Below are positions 46,240-57,708 of a stretch of DNA of 64,000 nt, one piece after another; the stretch's first letter is position 1; every line of letters starts with the position of its first letter. The notes under the pieces are model-generated. The model had not been told where the DNA came from and searched no databases. It saw only the letters and a list, made by a program, of their open reading frames with translations. Both the position numbers and the translations under genes were made by a program. Source of the DNA: Siphonodentalium dalli (lineage: Eukaryota; Mollusca; Scaphopoda; Gadilida; Siphonodentaliidae); assembly GCA_032622095.1 (NCBI GenBank), contig CP136067.1:125155030-125219029 (forward strand), given 5' to 3'.

Positions 46240-46495
46240 TTGGTATTGTTTATTTATCTTTGTGTATTCAAGATGGCGGCCACTGGGCGGTCACTGAAGT
46301 CCGCAATTAAACGCAGAAATAGGGCATCACTGTTCCACTACTAAATGTATTTTCGCGAGTGTCTCATACCTCTTAGTGTCTGAAGCAATTCCTGTCTATT
46401 AGGAACACCGATCCCCCTTTCGCAGCTGACTTATTAAGTTAAATGGACTTCGTTTTAAAATGCGTCCGATCGCTGCAACGTCATAACCGGAAGTG
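46240..46495 (-). promoter_or_regulatory. LINE 5' untranslated region, putative promoter
   Basis: 256 bp between the 5' duplication and ORF1. It has a CAAGATGGCGGCC motif (46269-46281, plus strand), which resembles a YY1 site as used by mammalian L1, though in the antisense direction here. Promoter function is inferred from position. Confidence 0.5.
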
Positions 46496-46510
46496 ATGAT
46501 ATGCTTTATT
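46496..46510. repeat. LINE target-site duplication, 5' side
   Basis: ATGATATGCTTTATT, exact copy of 38939-38953. Confidence 0.92.
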
Positions 46511-47247
46511 ATATTGATCCATATAACACATTATTTAAAATATAATTGTGTAAATCACTCTTCATTAAAATCACTCCCTCGAATTTGAAAAAAAACGATC
46601 TTTAAAAAAAAGATTTACATTATTTTAAAACAATATTTTCATTTTTGAATATCTCCGTTAATTAGTCAATATAAATTTCTTTAAAAAAAACTTTATTTAA
46701 AGAAAGTTTTTTAATATCTGTTTAATATCTCCGTTATCAGTGTCCACGCTGGAAATTTACTTTTGCCAAATAATTTGCCAAATGAAGATATTTTTTGCCA
46801 AATTAGTTTAGCATTTCGCGACCTGAGTTCCAAGTTGTCCGATGTGCATTTTTTATGTTTTCAAGATAATCGATTTTTAAAGTTTGGAAAGCAAATGCTG
46901 CCACACCAGAAGGAATTCAACGGTCATGCTCAAACCTGCAGGTAGATAAATATATATTCTTTCGTGCAGTGTTACTGCAACTGTTGCCGAGTTGACGGTA
47001 TTTCGTCTATTTATAATATTGTGACTGTGGGGTAGGAATTTTCGCACTTGGAACAATGTGGAACCAAACTGACACATGACGTTTTTTTTGAAACATTTGT
47101 GCTTTTAAAGTATTTTTCAGGGTTACTCTGTTATGAGTGACGCATAGAACATATTGTAACTGAATATATATACATTATTGAGATAATATAAAATGACACT
47201 CAGATATATATTATGGTCATATTGTCCCAGATACACATATTTTTCAA
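46511..47247. other. no recognisable gene
   Basis: AT-rich with several A or T runs. TTTTTAATATCTGTTTAATATCTCCGTTA resembles the preceding TATCTCCGTTAATTAG, a weak local repeat near 46660-46740. Confidence 0.45.
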
Positions 47248-47339
47248 TCAGTATTCACTTGGAACACTTGGATTCTGTTTACTTCATTACTGACTCAGTA
47301 ATGAAGTAAAAAGAATCCAAGTGTTCCAAGTGATACTGA
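47248..47339. repeat. near-perfect palindrome, 45-bp arms, 1-nt loop
   Basis: Arms 47248-47293 and 47295-47339 read TCAGTATTCACTTGGAACAC... and back, with TACTGA-C-TCAGTA at the centre and only a few mismatches. The tiny loop means it would extrude as a cruciform. The centre forms TGACTCA, an AP-1-like site, probably by chance. Confidence 0.88.
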
Positions 47340-48332
47340 GGCTGGCTTTATTACGCCCAGTCACCAACTAGCGGCCATATGGCGACAGGATCCACATGGT
47401 CCGGTTCCGCAGTTTCCGAGATTAATCAGCCCCTTAGTGCTACAGCTATCGGTGAAACTTCTGGGGTACCATTTCATGCACATACGGAGCTTTTGAATAT
47501 TCATGACTTCCATATATATGGATATGCTACTCCAGAACTTTGAAATGTAGCACTAAAACAACTAAAATGGACGGGAGTTATAGTGACATGGCGTATTACA
47601 TTGATATCGACCCAAAGCAGTACATCCTTCGATCTGAAGACAGTGGTCGAAATTTGTATTCCAACTAAGTAAAATTGCAACTGAAGTTATATAGTATGCG
47701 CGACTCTCGAACTGTCGAACATTCCTGTAAACTGTATCCTAGGCAGTACTGTTAGAACGACGAGGAGCACGCAACATGTGGCCGCTATAGGTCGCCACCC
47801 CTCATTGACGTTTTACGAGACGCATTACTCCGATGAACATGTATTCAAACACCACTGCATGTTTAGACCTAATCGGATATTGACAACACGGGGCTGTCAA
47901 CCAAGATGTTGGTGGTCTATTAATAACTCCGATAAAAATGGTTCTATTTGGGAACTTTTCAAGAGAGAAAATACCGCTAAAAGAATATCGCAAAATGATT
48001 GCCGTATACGTTGACATTAATTAACCCACAGACATGAGCGTAGCCAGTTTTTTCCTAAGGCGGGTTCGTCAGCAGACTGCAACGCCATAATTGATGCGTG
48101 GAGTGCATTGGATGAGGCGATAACAGAACAACACCTCGCATGACCTGCATGCTGACGGACTCGTATCAAACAACAAAACGTTCAGCCTTCTTGGTGGCGA
48201 ACGTTATGAATCATTAACTTTAATTTCTCTTCCATATAAGCTGTAATCGAACCACTGCACGGGTGGTTGGTGTACGACATAATTATGGATATACAATGCA
48301 AGTATTGTCTAAGTAGATTAGCGCCATTAGCT
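47340..48332. other. no recognisable gene
   Basis: The 78-codon frame at 47778-48014 overlaps a minus frame of similar length. No domain seen. Confidence 0.4.
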
Positions 48333-48720
48333 CAGTACGAACGTTTCTGGACGCCTGCTGATTATTCAGTTCGAGAACCAAACAAAATATTTAAAATAGC
48401 GGGATTCCCTACTAAGTGTATGCGTCATAAAAGTAAACTCCAACTGTATCGAACTGGGATAATATTGTGTCCATTAATTCAGTTCGAAAGGTTCTGGACC
48501 CTGCCGATTCTTTAGTTCGAGAAACAAACATAATATTTAAAATAGCGCGACCCATACTAAGCGCAAACGTCATAAGAGTAGACCCCAACTGGTTATAACT
48601 TAGTTTATTTTTATCCAACAGTTCAGTACGGACGGTTATGGACGGCTACCGATTCTTCAGCGCGATTCCCTACTAAGCGGAAGCGTCATAAGAGTAGACT
48701 CCAACAGCTTCGAACTTGGA
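48333..48720. repeat. three tandem ~143-bp units
   Basis: CAGT.CGAACG.TTCTGGAC...GCCGATT.TTCAGTTCGAGAA, AATATTTAAAATAGCG and TACTAAGCG.AAGCGTCATAA recur at about 48335, 48478 and 48621. The third lost the middle part. Confidence 0.8.
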
Positions 48721-48756
48721 TGTTTTGTCTCTTCTGTAAATCGAAAATGTGTCACT

Positions 48757-48880
48757 AGAACGGGTAGGGTTCTCTATTCCGAAGGTTCATTATTCCGAAT
48801 GTTCGCTATTCCGAAGGTTCATTATTCCGAATGTTCGCTATTCCGAATGTTCGCTATTCCGCAGGTTTTCTATTCTGGGT
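48757..48880 (+). repeat. TATTCCGAAGGTTC minisatellite, plus orientation
   Basis: About seven ~15-bp units alternating CTATTCCGAAGGTTCAT and TATTCCGAATGTTCG. The same array lies in reverse at 54796-54930. Confidence 0.85.
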
Positions 48881-50329
48881 GTATATAATCAGAAATGAAT
48901 CAAAATTTGCACTCCCTCCACAAAAACCAAACGAGGAACGAAAAATACTATTACGCTAGTATTCAAATATAGTACATTTATACACCCCATGCTAATTCCC
49001 AAAATTGTCCCAGATGTCGGTTATTAATAGCAAGAAGACAGTATCAGTTTATCGTTTATTATGGAAAGTTGAAAACACGATGACTGCATGCATGACTGAA
49101 ATAAACTACACGTCAGAGATACAGTCTGTCCGAACTGGCAATCTGTATTTGAAAGAAACATCTACATTAAATGCCCACTTAATTTTCGAACCCCCAGAGC
49201 AGATATATAAACTAATAGCAGGGTTACCCGGCGTTTCCCCGGTTACAGTGATGCGAAACCCTCTGCATGATGTGGATATTTGTTGGGAATAGAGAATAGT
49301 CTTGCTCAAAGTGTTACACGTATTCTCATAAGTTCTATATTCAAATAGCATCACATAACACGATTCTTACACAGTCATGGAATATAAGTAGTGGATCACC
49401 TTGTCGATTGTCATTTTGTTTATCGCGATTAATCCGTTTCACCAATAATGAAGTATTTATTTATTACAACTGCGTATACTTCAGACGTTATAATATGATA
49501 CATGAAACATCATAAACACATTAGTTCGCAAAAATAAAAGACGACAATTGGGTTTTACATATAGAGATGTATCAATTAATCTAGTGGGTGGACTAAGACA
49601 CCTGGCTAACATTTCCATGAAGATACAGATGTTTCAAAGAAATTTACAGGTGCTCCTCTGTTCATGGTGCTATATATTGGCTAAATATTCTCAGTTTAAA
49701 TGAAATGTTGATGCGCACGTATATCAGCTACATGTACCAGACACAGAGCGAGATTTGGAGTTGTAGTTTATGTCAGTCGATGAGTCAGATGTCAGTATTG
49801 GAGGATCCTGAAAAGTCATGTGCTACTGACTGCGTTTTCTTTTATGTCAGAAGAAAATATATATACCACTATTTTTGAACAGGCCTTCGATACATTTCCA
49901 TGTCTCTTGACAAATTGTAACTTTTTTGTGGAAACTGTATTGAGTGGAACAAACTCAATTGTGTTATAATATATATGCAATCCTCTGACGGTTCGAGGTA
50001 TCTCAGTTTGCAAGAATATATGTATCTCTTAAATAGAATGATAAATATACATTTAATGCTTATTCTATGTATCTCTTTTTGCTATCTCATTATGTGAATG
50101 CCCTGATTGCCATCCCCATCTAAATATGACAGCTGAGAAGACAAAATTGTTCAAGTGACTTAATTGGGTGATTATTTGTCGAGATTGTGAAATGTGAACG
50201 CCCAAAAACTCCTTAAACTGATATGGAGATGGCCTGTGTGACTATATATAAACTTATATAGGTTGATATCGGCGAATAGCAATCTGATCAATGATAGTGC
50301 GTATCCTCTCGCCATCCATGACCCAAACG
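48881..50329. other. no recognisable gene
   Basis: A 95-codon frame (49005-49292) follows a CCCAG acceptor-like site but shares its span with an 82-codon minus frame. It has no domain, so it is not called. Confidence 0.4.
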
Positions 50330-52130
50330 ACACCAAATGTGATTTAAATCATCGTATCATTAGAGAAGATCGTGTATGAATTTGTGGAAATTAGTGCTAA
50401 ATATATTTGTATCCGCTTTGGTGCAACTGCCATCCTCATGCACGACTCTAACGGTGCCACTTTTGACATATTTAAACAACGTCCATTACACTCATGGATG
50501 CACGATATACTGGATATGATTATATATAGGTGTGGTGGTAATCAGCAACTAAACAAATTCTTAGAATAGTTATGACCCCACCCCCATCTATCACCCAAAC
50601 GGCAGCAATTTGGCGTCTTTAAATCACACGATATCATAGAGAAGAATAATATATCAATTTGGTGGAAATCTGCGCTAAAATAGTTTATTAAATCAATTGT
50701 TGATGCCCCCTGCAACGCTGACTCGAACAGCGCCATTTCGCGGAGGTGATTATGTATGCGTTTGGTGGAAATCGGCGATAGAACTATTTCACCATATTTT
50801 TTAAATTTTGATGACCTCCCCGTTTTCTTCCCCTGACACCAACAGCGTTACTTTAGAAAATTGTAACCTGCACCATTATCTTCCTCGTAAAAAGTTATCC
50901 CTCTTAGAACGCCTTGGTGCCATCTCGATTGTACCCCGTGAAGTTATATATAGAACGCACACAGACAGACAGAAAGACAGACAGCACGATTGTTTTCTCG
51001 TATCATTTGAGAAGAACGTGTCTGAATTTGATGGTAATTGGTACTAAATATATTTTTTATCAGTTTTGGTGACCCTCCCGTCCCGTTCGGACTCAAGCGG
51101 CGCCACCTTTGTCACCGTTAAACCACACACTTAGACTCATTAGAGATTAGAGATGCATATATAAAGTTGGTGAATATTGGCGAGTATACAAATTCGTATC
51201 AAATTTAAGGTCCCAATATCTCTCACCGAGAGGGCACCAATTTGGTCTATCTAAACAACACGATAAGATTCCTCGTATCACGGATATATGTATCAATCTG
51301 GTGGAAATCGGCGCTAAAGATATTGTTATAATTGTTTTGTTCCCTCTCACCTCTATACACCACTGACTCGAATGGCCCCACTTGTGACATCCTTGAACCA
51401 AACAATTACACTCGTGATATCATGGAGATGATTATTTAAAAGTTTGGTGCTAATCGGCGACTAAACAAATGTTTATCAAATTTGGTGTCCACCCTCTTCC
51501 CCATTTGTCACCCAAACAGCACCAATATGGCGCCTTTAAATCACACGATTAGATTCCTCGTATCATGGATAAGAACGTGCATCAATTTGTCGGAAATTGG
51601 CGCTAAAGATATTGTGTATCAATGTTGGTGCCCCTCTCCCTTTCAGTGCACCCCTGACTCGAATGAGGCCACATTTGATATATTTAGACTCCTCATACCA
51701 TGGGGATGATTTTGTATAAATGTGGTGGCAATCGGCGACTAAACCCATTCTTACCAAATTTAGTGCCCACCCCCCACAATCCCTCATCCAAACGACAACA
51801 ATTTGGCTTTGTTAAATCGTACAGTTAGAGTCCCTGTATCATGAAGAAGAATATATATCAATTTGGTGGAAATCGGCGCTAAAATTAGATTTATCAATTT
51901 TGGTGCCCCTCTGCCCTGACTCGAACGACGCCACTTTCGACATATTTAAACCACACCATTAGATTCTTCATCTGCCCCTGATAACAACGGCGTCACTTTA
52001 GAAAATTCTAACCCCCACCATTATCTTTCTCGTAAAAAGTTACCCCTAGCAGACCCCTTTGGTATCATCTAGATGGTCCCCTGTGAATTTATATAGAACA
52101 CAGACAGACAGAAAGACAGACATACATTCG
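50330..52130. repeat. degenerate ~140-bp tandem array, about twelve units
   Basis: The landmark TTTGGTGGAAATCGGCGCTAAA recurs near 50384, 50530, 50660, 50766, 51031, 51160, 51298, 51443, 51590, 51722 and 51862. Between landmarks are GACTCGAA.GGCGCCAC, TTTGACATATTTAAACCACAC and AGATTCCTCGTATCATGGA. A longer module ending CACAGACAGACAGAAAGACA occurs twice (about 50815-50990 and 51968-52125), so there is a higher order. Many short frames are by-products. Confidence 0.8.
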
Positions 52131-52310
52131 CAAATATAGATATAGATATGCCATATTATATACCATATGAAATAGGAAACTCTAACAATATATTATCAAG
52201 TTATCCGGTGCAATAAAATGTGAACATGTTGTCTGTGTTGTGTTGCCGATGTGTTCTTGTGCTTAAGTTTCATCTGGTTTTGTTGCGCAAAGTGTATTAT
52301 TTTCAATGGA

Positions 52311-52400
52311 GCAGGGGGGGGGGGCGGAGAAATTTTTTTCCGACACGTAGGCTGGGGTGGTGTGTGTCAAAATAAGCCCAAAGCAATTTTTTCCGCGACA
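52311..52400 (+). repeat. GGGG-TTTTTTCCGACACGT module
   Basis: G run, then AATTTTTTTCCGACACGTAGGC and TGGGGTGGTGTGTG. Related to 54100-54210 (reverse) and 63749-63830. Confidence 0.5.
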
Positions 52401-53124
52401 ATTTTTTTTTTTCCTTCACACCTTTTATTGGATTTTTACTAGTTTGTACTGGTTTGTAACTCTAAGAAATCAATAATAAGGAACTGCAGCAACACTAAAC
52501 ACACTAGGGTCATCGGATGTTGATTTGTGCATCATTAGGACAAGGGAAAGTATTCTTAATGCAGCTGAATCGCCCATGCAGTATTCTATGTAATTAACAT
52601 CAAATAAGGATAACTTTAAAGAAATAAATTTAATGCCAAATCTGGTCAAAAATGGACATTAAACACTGATGTATACACTGATGTATAAAGAAAAAAAACA
52701 TGTAACATACCTAGACTGTGAGTGGATAACACAATTATCTCATATGTGACAAAAGAGATAGAAAATGGTAATAATTCACAATTTCATGAATGAGATTATA
52801 CAGGTTTCTACTAAAAGTGTAGGTTTATTTTTTATTATATGCTTTACTCTCACATGCTACACTTGAGCAGTCCAATAGAAATAATGCCTTTTCTGAACTC
52901 AATCAAGATTCCTGAATTCATACAAGATAAACTGTGAACGTTATAAAATTCCTAACCAATCCTGACCAATCTCAATCAATTGGAATCAATCGTAACATTA
53001 TCTTTCTTTGATTTCCCATTGGTGCTCCTGGGTGCTCCAGTGTATTGCTATATGTGCGATAACCACGTTTTAGTAATGTCTAATGACTGGGTGGCACGTA
53101 GCATATAATAATTTAACCTATCTG
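52401..53124. other. no recognisable gene
   Basis: AT-rich, stop-rich. CAATCCTGACCAATCTCAATC near 52960 is a small internal repeat. Confidence 0.4.
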
Positions 53125-53225
53125 ATATAATACAATCACCTATCTGGTGTAAAAAAATATCACCTTTCTGGTGTAAAACAAAATCACCTATCTTGTGTAG
53201 AGCAATATCACATACCTGGTGTATA
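53125..53225. repeat. 27-bp minisatellite
   Basis: Four to five units of TATCACCTATCTGGTGTA with an A-rich link; on the minus strand this encodes the LHQIGD-like peptide repeats of a 60-codon frame. Confidence 0.75.
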
Positions 53226-53575
53226 GACATAACATTATTTTAAATTTCCATAAAAAAGTAACAAAACACAAAAACTAAAAAGGTCTCTAAAAAGGACTAC
53301 CACACATATTTGGCACTAAAACAGTGACTATCAATTGTGATTAACCATGCGCGATGTGTCAGTGACCGGTTACCCACTCAGACCCGGTTACCCGGTTACC
53401 CGCTGCTATTCACAATAACAATAATGCTGCTTTATAATAGGTTTTGTGACAAGAAGGAAATTGAATGTAATCTGGACACAATACAATGACTTCAGTTTAG
53501 CAATAAAATATTTGATGGTATATAAATAATAGAACGTCAGTTTGTCTATAAATGTTCGATATAATATAATGATTA

Positions 53576-53737
53576 GAGCATATCTTGTCGTTGACTATGC
53601 GAATGTAGTGGCCAGTGGGAATGGTGTAGTTCACTCGCCTACGGCTCATGAACTACACCCTTCCCTCGCCTACGACTCATGAACTACACCCTTCCCACTG
53701 GCCACTACATTCGCGTAGTCAACTCCAAGTCATGCTC
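53576..53737. repeat. inverted repeat with a duplicated right arm
   Basis: The core arms 53590-53633 and 53680-53723 match with two mismatches (GTTGAC...CCAGTGGGAA). Weaker pairing extends to the outer edges. Between them a 32-bp unit (CTCGCCTACG.CTCATGAAC + TACACCCTTCC) is doubled, so the left arm can pair with either right copy. Confidence 0.8.
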
Positions 53738-54205
53738 TATTCATATAATAAGCTTTAAAATAAATTGACTGCAGAGCTGTGGAAATATGATATTTAACAA
53801 AAACGATTAATAATCACATATCTTGGGAGGCCGTCAAAAACTGCAGTGTGGTCTACTGGGTCAGAGTCTGTCTGACCGAACTGCCATGTTATCTGCAACA
53901 TTTACATCTGTAAGTGTTTGACTCATGTTTCTAGGGACAAAATCCACTGCAGTCAAGAATAAACTGCTAGAGACCAGTCCTGCTGTTCATTACTAGATTC
54001 ACTGAATCTCATTGTAGGAGATTTGGTCCTGGTTTTCTCTGTATGTTTGTGTTTTGCGTTCCACAAGATGGCGGGTGTCAAAACATGGCTGGAAAAAACT
54101 CTATGAAATGGAAAACAAATTGGAGTCGGGGGTGGGTGGGTTCAAAAAGTGGTCATTGGCAAAAAAGTAGCATACGTGTCTGGAATTTTTTTCGACCCCC
54201 CCCCC
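53738..54205. other. no gene; G/C-run module at right
   Basis: Contains AAGATGGCGGGTG (54066) and, at 54100-54205, the reverse form of the TTTTTTCCGACACGT module (CATACGTGTCTGGAATTTTT). Confidence 0.45.
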
Positions 54206-54400
54206 TGAATGGAGGGGGAATAACTCTACATTTTAAAGATAGAGTTATCTATGGGCATCTTCTGAGACACAGACGTTTCAAATGTTGATAAATTATATAG
54301 TATTTTAATCATATTTGATGGCACAGATTGTTATTAAAACCGTATACAAAGGCACTATAAAAACATAATATGTTACTCGAAAATTAGGTGGGCATTTAAA
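54206..54400 (-). repeat. dispersed repeat R1, copy 2
   Basis: Reverse complement of 1536-1690, with the GGGGAATAACTCTA hairpin at its start (54213-54250). Confidence 0.65.
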
Positions 54401-54795
54401 GTCAATACAAAGTCTCAATTGCAGTTACGTTCATCTCATACCATTATATTCAGCGATATTCTGCCACGCAGTATGAATTCATTAAGCGTTATAGCTTCAC
54501 TGTTATAATCCGCCTGTAGCTGGCGTATTCTTGCCTCTAATATTATTGAGATATAACGTCGCACGTAATGTCATTAAATCATATGGAAACATAGCAATTG
54601 TGTGGACTGCGTGACGTGAATATGTATTGAGAAATAACGTCATACGTAATGACATAAATCTCAAGGAAACCAGCGAAAACAAAACACAAATCACATTTAT
54701 TATTTTTGTTTTAAGTTATTTCCTTCATAAAAAGAGTTTTCGTGATAAGGAACCCTCTCAATACTTTAGAATATAGAATTAACCTTTAAAATAAC

Positions 54796-54930
54796 AAAAA
54801 CCTTCGGAATAGAGAACATTCGGAATAGAGAACCTTCGGAATAGTGAACCTTCCGAATAGCGAACATTCGGAATAGAGAACCTTCCGAATAATGAACCTT
54901 CGGAACAGCGAACATTCGGAATAGAGACAT
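54796..54930 (-). repeat. TATTCCGAAGGTTC minisatellite, minus orientation
   Basis: About nine units of ACCTTCGGAATAG.GAA / ACATTCGGAATAGAGA, the inverse of 48757-48880. A 76-codon minus frame across it gives repeated GSLFRMFA and KVHYSE peptides; it is a repeat product. Confidence 0.85.
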
Positions 54931-56185
54931 GTCCCCCACTAGAACACGCTGGTCCAGTGATTCGCAGCCCGCCGGTGGTTTATTGTGAGTTTTCACACAA
55001 CAGAGGCTTGGCAGATTTGAGCGACGTTAAAGGTCGCTCGTACTGTGCCGACTTCACACACTCATGCGTTAAGCCAGTACCAGTACCACTCAGATTACCA
55101 TACTGGTGACTATCAGATCTCGTTCTGATCAAACTAGAGCAGCGCATGTACATTAATATTATGGTTGCAGCCGATTCATTGGCTGGCTTGTACACCATGA
55201 CTGGGACAATAGTGTAATGTTTAAAAGCTTCTTAGAACAAGGGTAAGCGCCATAAACAGCCATTATTATTTGCTACCTTTTTCGAATATGGCAGATATTA
55301 ATGTACTTTTGGTAATACTCAATGTCATTCATTTTTGGAGAACGTGCATATTGTAGACAGTGCATGGTCGGACAGGACAATAGAGCATTGTCCTTCCCAG
55401 GGCGGGTTCGTCCGAACCCATCGAACCCTAGCCAGTTACGCCCATGCCCACAGACAACCAAATATGTTGATAGTAAATTCGCTCTTCACACAATTTGTCT
55501 CGTTATGACATTGAACAAACAGGACAGGGAACATACCTCTCTGTTAATACATATTGCTCAACAATCTACTTCACAGTAGGGGTGGTCCCAGTTCGAGATT
55601 GCATTTTTTGTGACAGTTGTGAGGTGAATACTCCATTCTCGCTTAAGATTTGAAATGCAGTAGTTTTAACAATGGCTTATTGAGTGATCACTTTAAAAAG
55701 TCACCTCTCTGTCGTTGTGGCAAAATAGAAACAGCACACCATTACTTAGAGTCCTAGGACTGTTCTCGAAAATTAGAAAATTCGCCTTTCATATTTGCCA
55801 TGCAGCCGCGTTGTTTATAGTGCCACACTATTTCTGGAACCAACCCATCCATAAACATTGTGTATTTCCTTATATAACTATCCTTTGTACAAACCCTCAG
55901 TTAATATTGAACTCATATTCTTCCAGTTCATGATCATAGTGTAGGGGGACCTCAAACCATAGAACATATATGTACTAACGCTTGCCACCTTGATCAGAAT
56001 AGTTTATGAGATATACAATACATTATCCATTCTTTCTATATTTTGTCGATTTAGAGGAACTCTAAAAATCACTATGGCAGCAACAATGATTTTGTTTTGT
56101 ATATGTTTGTTTTTATTATATATGTCATTTAGAACAAATACTTTAGTTTTACAAAGTCGCAATATCTATTATATATTTTTGATAA
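54931..56185. other. no recognisable gene
   Basis: Short overlapping frames on both strands (55273-55579) without domains. GGGCGGGTTCGTCCGAACCC (55401-55420) is a small palindrome. Confidence 0.45.
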
Positions 56186-56727
56186 TCTGTCTGTCTGTGT
56201 GTGTGTGTGTGTGTGTGTTCGCGATGGACTCGAAAACGGCCGAGCCGATTTCGATGAAACTTGGTATGTGGGGGTACTTTCAGCCGAGGAGTGGCATGGG
56301 TCTATTAATTTGCCCGTGCGACGTGATCTTGACATTGAAATCGGGTCAATTCAAGGTCAAATCGCGAATTTTTATGGGACGAAGTCGGGTCAACCTGCGA
56401 CGTGACATTGACCTTCAAATCGGGTCAATTCAAGGTCAAATCGCGAATTTTTATGGGATTTCGACGAAATTTGATACGTAGGGTTACTTTTGTCCCCGAC
56501 CTGACCTTGACCTTCAAAATGATCAATTCGAGGTCAAATCGGGTAAAACCGGATGGATTTCGACGGGTACTTTTGTCGGGTACTTTTGTCCGGGCAGTGT
56601 TTTGGACGGGTCAAATCGTGACCCCATCTGACCTTGACCTTCAAGATGGACAATTCAAGGTCAAATCGCGCAATTCGCCGAAAAGCAGAGGGGAAACAGC
56701 CCGGACGAAGTCGGGTCCACCTGCTAG
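56186..56727 (+). mobile_element. Helitron-like non-autonomous element
   Basis: The 3' end shows CCCGGACGAAGTCGGG, a GC hairpin, then TCCACCTGCTAG and T at 56728: a hairpin ~10 nt before CTRR, followed by T, is the Helitron end rule. The left end TCTGTCTGTCTG follows an A, fitting the A|T insertion site. TCGAAAACGGCCGAGCCGAT and TTCGATGAAACTTGG are typical of invertebrate Helitron families (from memory). The inside has three ~75-bp units of TTGACCTTCAAATCGGGTCA / TTCAAGGTCAAATCG. No Rep/helicase gene. Frames here come from the units. Confidence 0.6.
56187..56218 (+). repeat. (TG)n microsatellite
   Basis: CTGTCTGTCTG followed by a run of TG repeats at the left end of the Helitron-like element. 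Confidence 0.85.
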
Positions 56728-56734
56728 TATTAAT

Positions 56735-57325
56735 ATAAAATTACATGTTATAAACAACAGGTGTTGTTGTAACTGGTGGTTTGGAAGCCTGGTGAAATCT
56801 TTAACCACGCTTGCTGTGTCTACGGATCCGGTTTTCATCATATGAATCATGATTTGGTCCCCATTAGAATCATCTAGAAATGTTTGTGTTGTCGCTATCA
56901 CAAATAAAACGTGTTAGGGGGAGCGGTTGCTGCGAAAATCCAATATTGGCAAACCGTTCACAATTTCTGTCAAATTCGTTCTACATGTGATGTCCAGATA
57001 ACTACTGAGCCATATGCATTATATAGTTGGTCATGTGTTGTTTATAACAAATATTTTAATATTATACAATCGACGTTAATCCATGCATAATTACATGTTA
57101 TCAATAAAATATGTTGTTGTTGTAACTGGGGGTCTGGAAGCCTGAACAAATCTGTAACCAATTAAACGGTATTTCTGGACAACACGCTCAGTACAAGATT
57201 TTTGTTGGGTCCCATTCAGATCAATTAGAAAATGTTTGTAGGGTTGTTAACAAAATTATGTAATTTTCGACAAAAACGTGTTTGGGGAGGGGTAGCTAAA
57301 ATCCAGTATCTCACAAACCGTTCAA
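56735..57325. repeat. tandem duplication, ~350-bp unit
   Basis: AATTACATGTTAT.AA, TGTTGTTGTAACTGG.GGT.TGGAAGCCTG, AAAATGTTTGT, AAACGTGTT.GGGG and CAAACCGTTC appear in the same order at 56735-56970 and 57085-57325. Confidence 0.75.
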
Positions 57326-57708
57326 AACCTAAATTAACCAACCAGTTCCACTTTGTCCTATGTGACGTAACGTGTAGTTATTCGGAACTCATTTAGTCCA
57401 CGTGACATAAATGACGTAGAATCAACGGATGGAACAAATTGGAACTAAATTAGTATGGCAAAAACATTCAGTTCTTTAAACGCGTGTCATATAATTCGGT
57501 TCCATAATGTCCCAAGTGAGTAAATTTCGATTTTTCAACACATGGAACAACCTGTAACTGAATTATGGGCAAAAAGTGCGTAAGGACAAAATAGAAACAA
57601 CAATTATAAATGCGTTGGATAAATGAGACATATTGGAATTGAATTCATACTACATTCGAGCACAACGGACAGACAGGAATCGTATTTTACTCTTCGTAGA
57701 CTCGTAGG
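57326..57708. other. no recognisable gene
   Basis: AT-rich tail of the duplication with GTGACGTAACGTG and CACGTGACATAAATGACGT motifs. Confidence 0.4.

Larger units (their letters stand above)
38954..46495 (-). mobile_element. L1/Tx1-like LINE, full length, 7.5 kb
   Basis: Reading on the minus strand: a 256-bp 5' untranslated region (46495-46240), ORF1 (46239-45294, one frameshift), a 1.78-kb spacer, intact ORF2 (43518-39736), a ~0.75-kb 3' region with a stem-loop, and a poly(A) tail. Exact 15-bp duplications at 38939-38953 and 46496-46510 prove both ends belong to one insertion. Intact ORF2, a long pure tail and an unmutated duplication all point to a young insertion. ORF order, endonuclease and zinc-knuckle type place it in the L1/Tx1 group. 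Confidence 0.93.

Noticed and set aside
46269-46281. YY1 site as proof of a LINE promoter
   Set aside because: AAGATGGCGGC-like motifs recur throughout the window's repeats and this one is antisense, so it is weak evidence.
53048-53230. LHQIGD repeat peptide on the minus strand
   Set aside because: A 27-bp minisatellite read in frame.
54766-54996. repeat protein with GSLFRMFA peptides
   Set aside because: Translation of the 15-bp minisatellite; no start context or homologous protein pattern.
56129-56335. Thr-His repeat peptide
   Set aside because: Reverse translation of the TG microsatellite.
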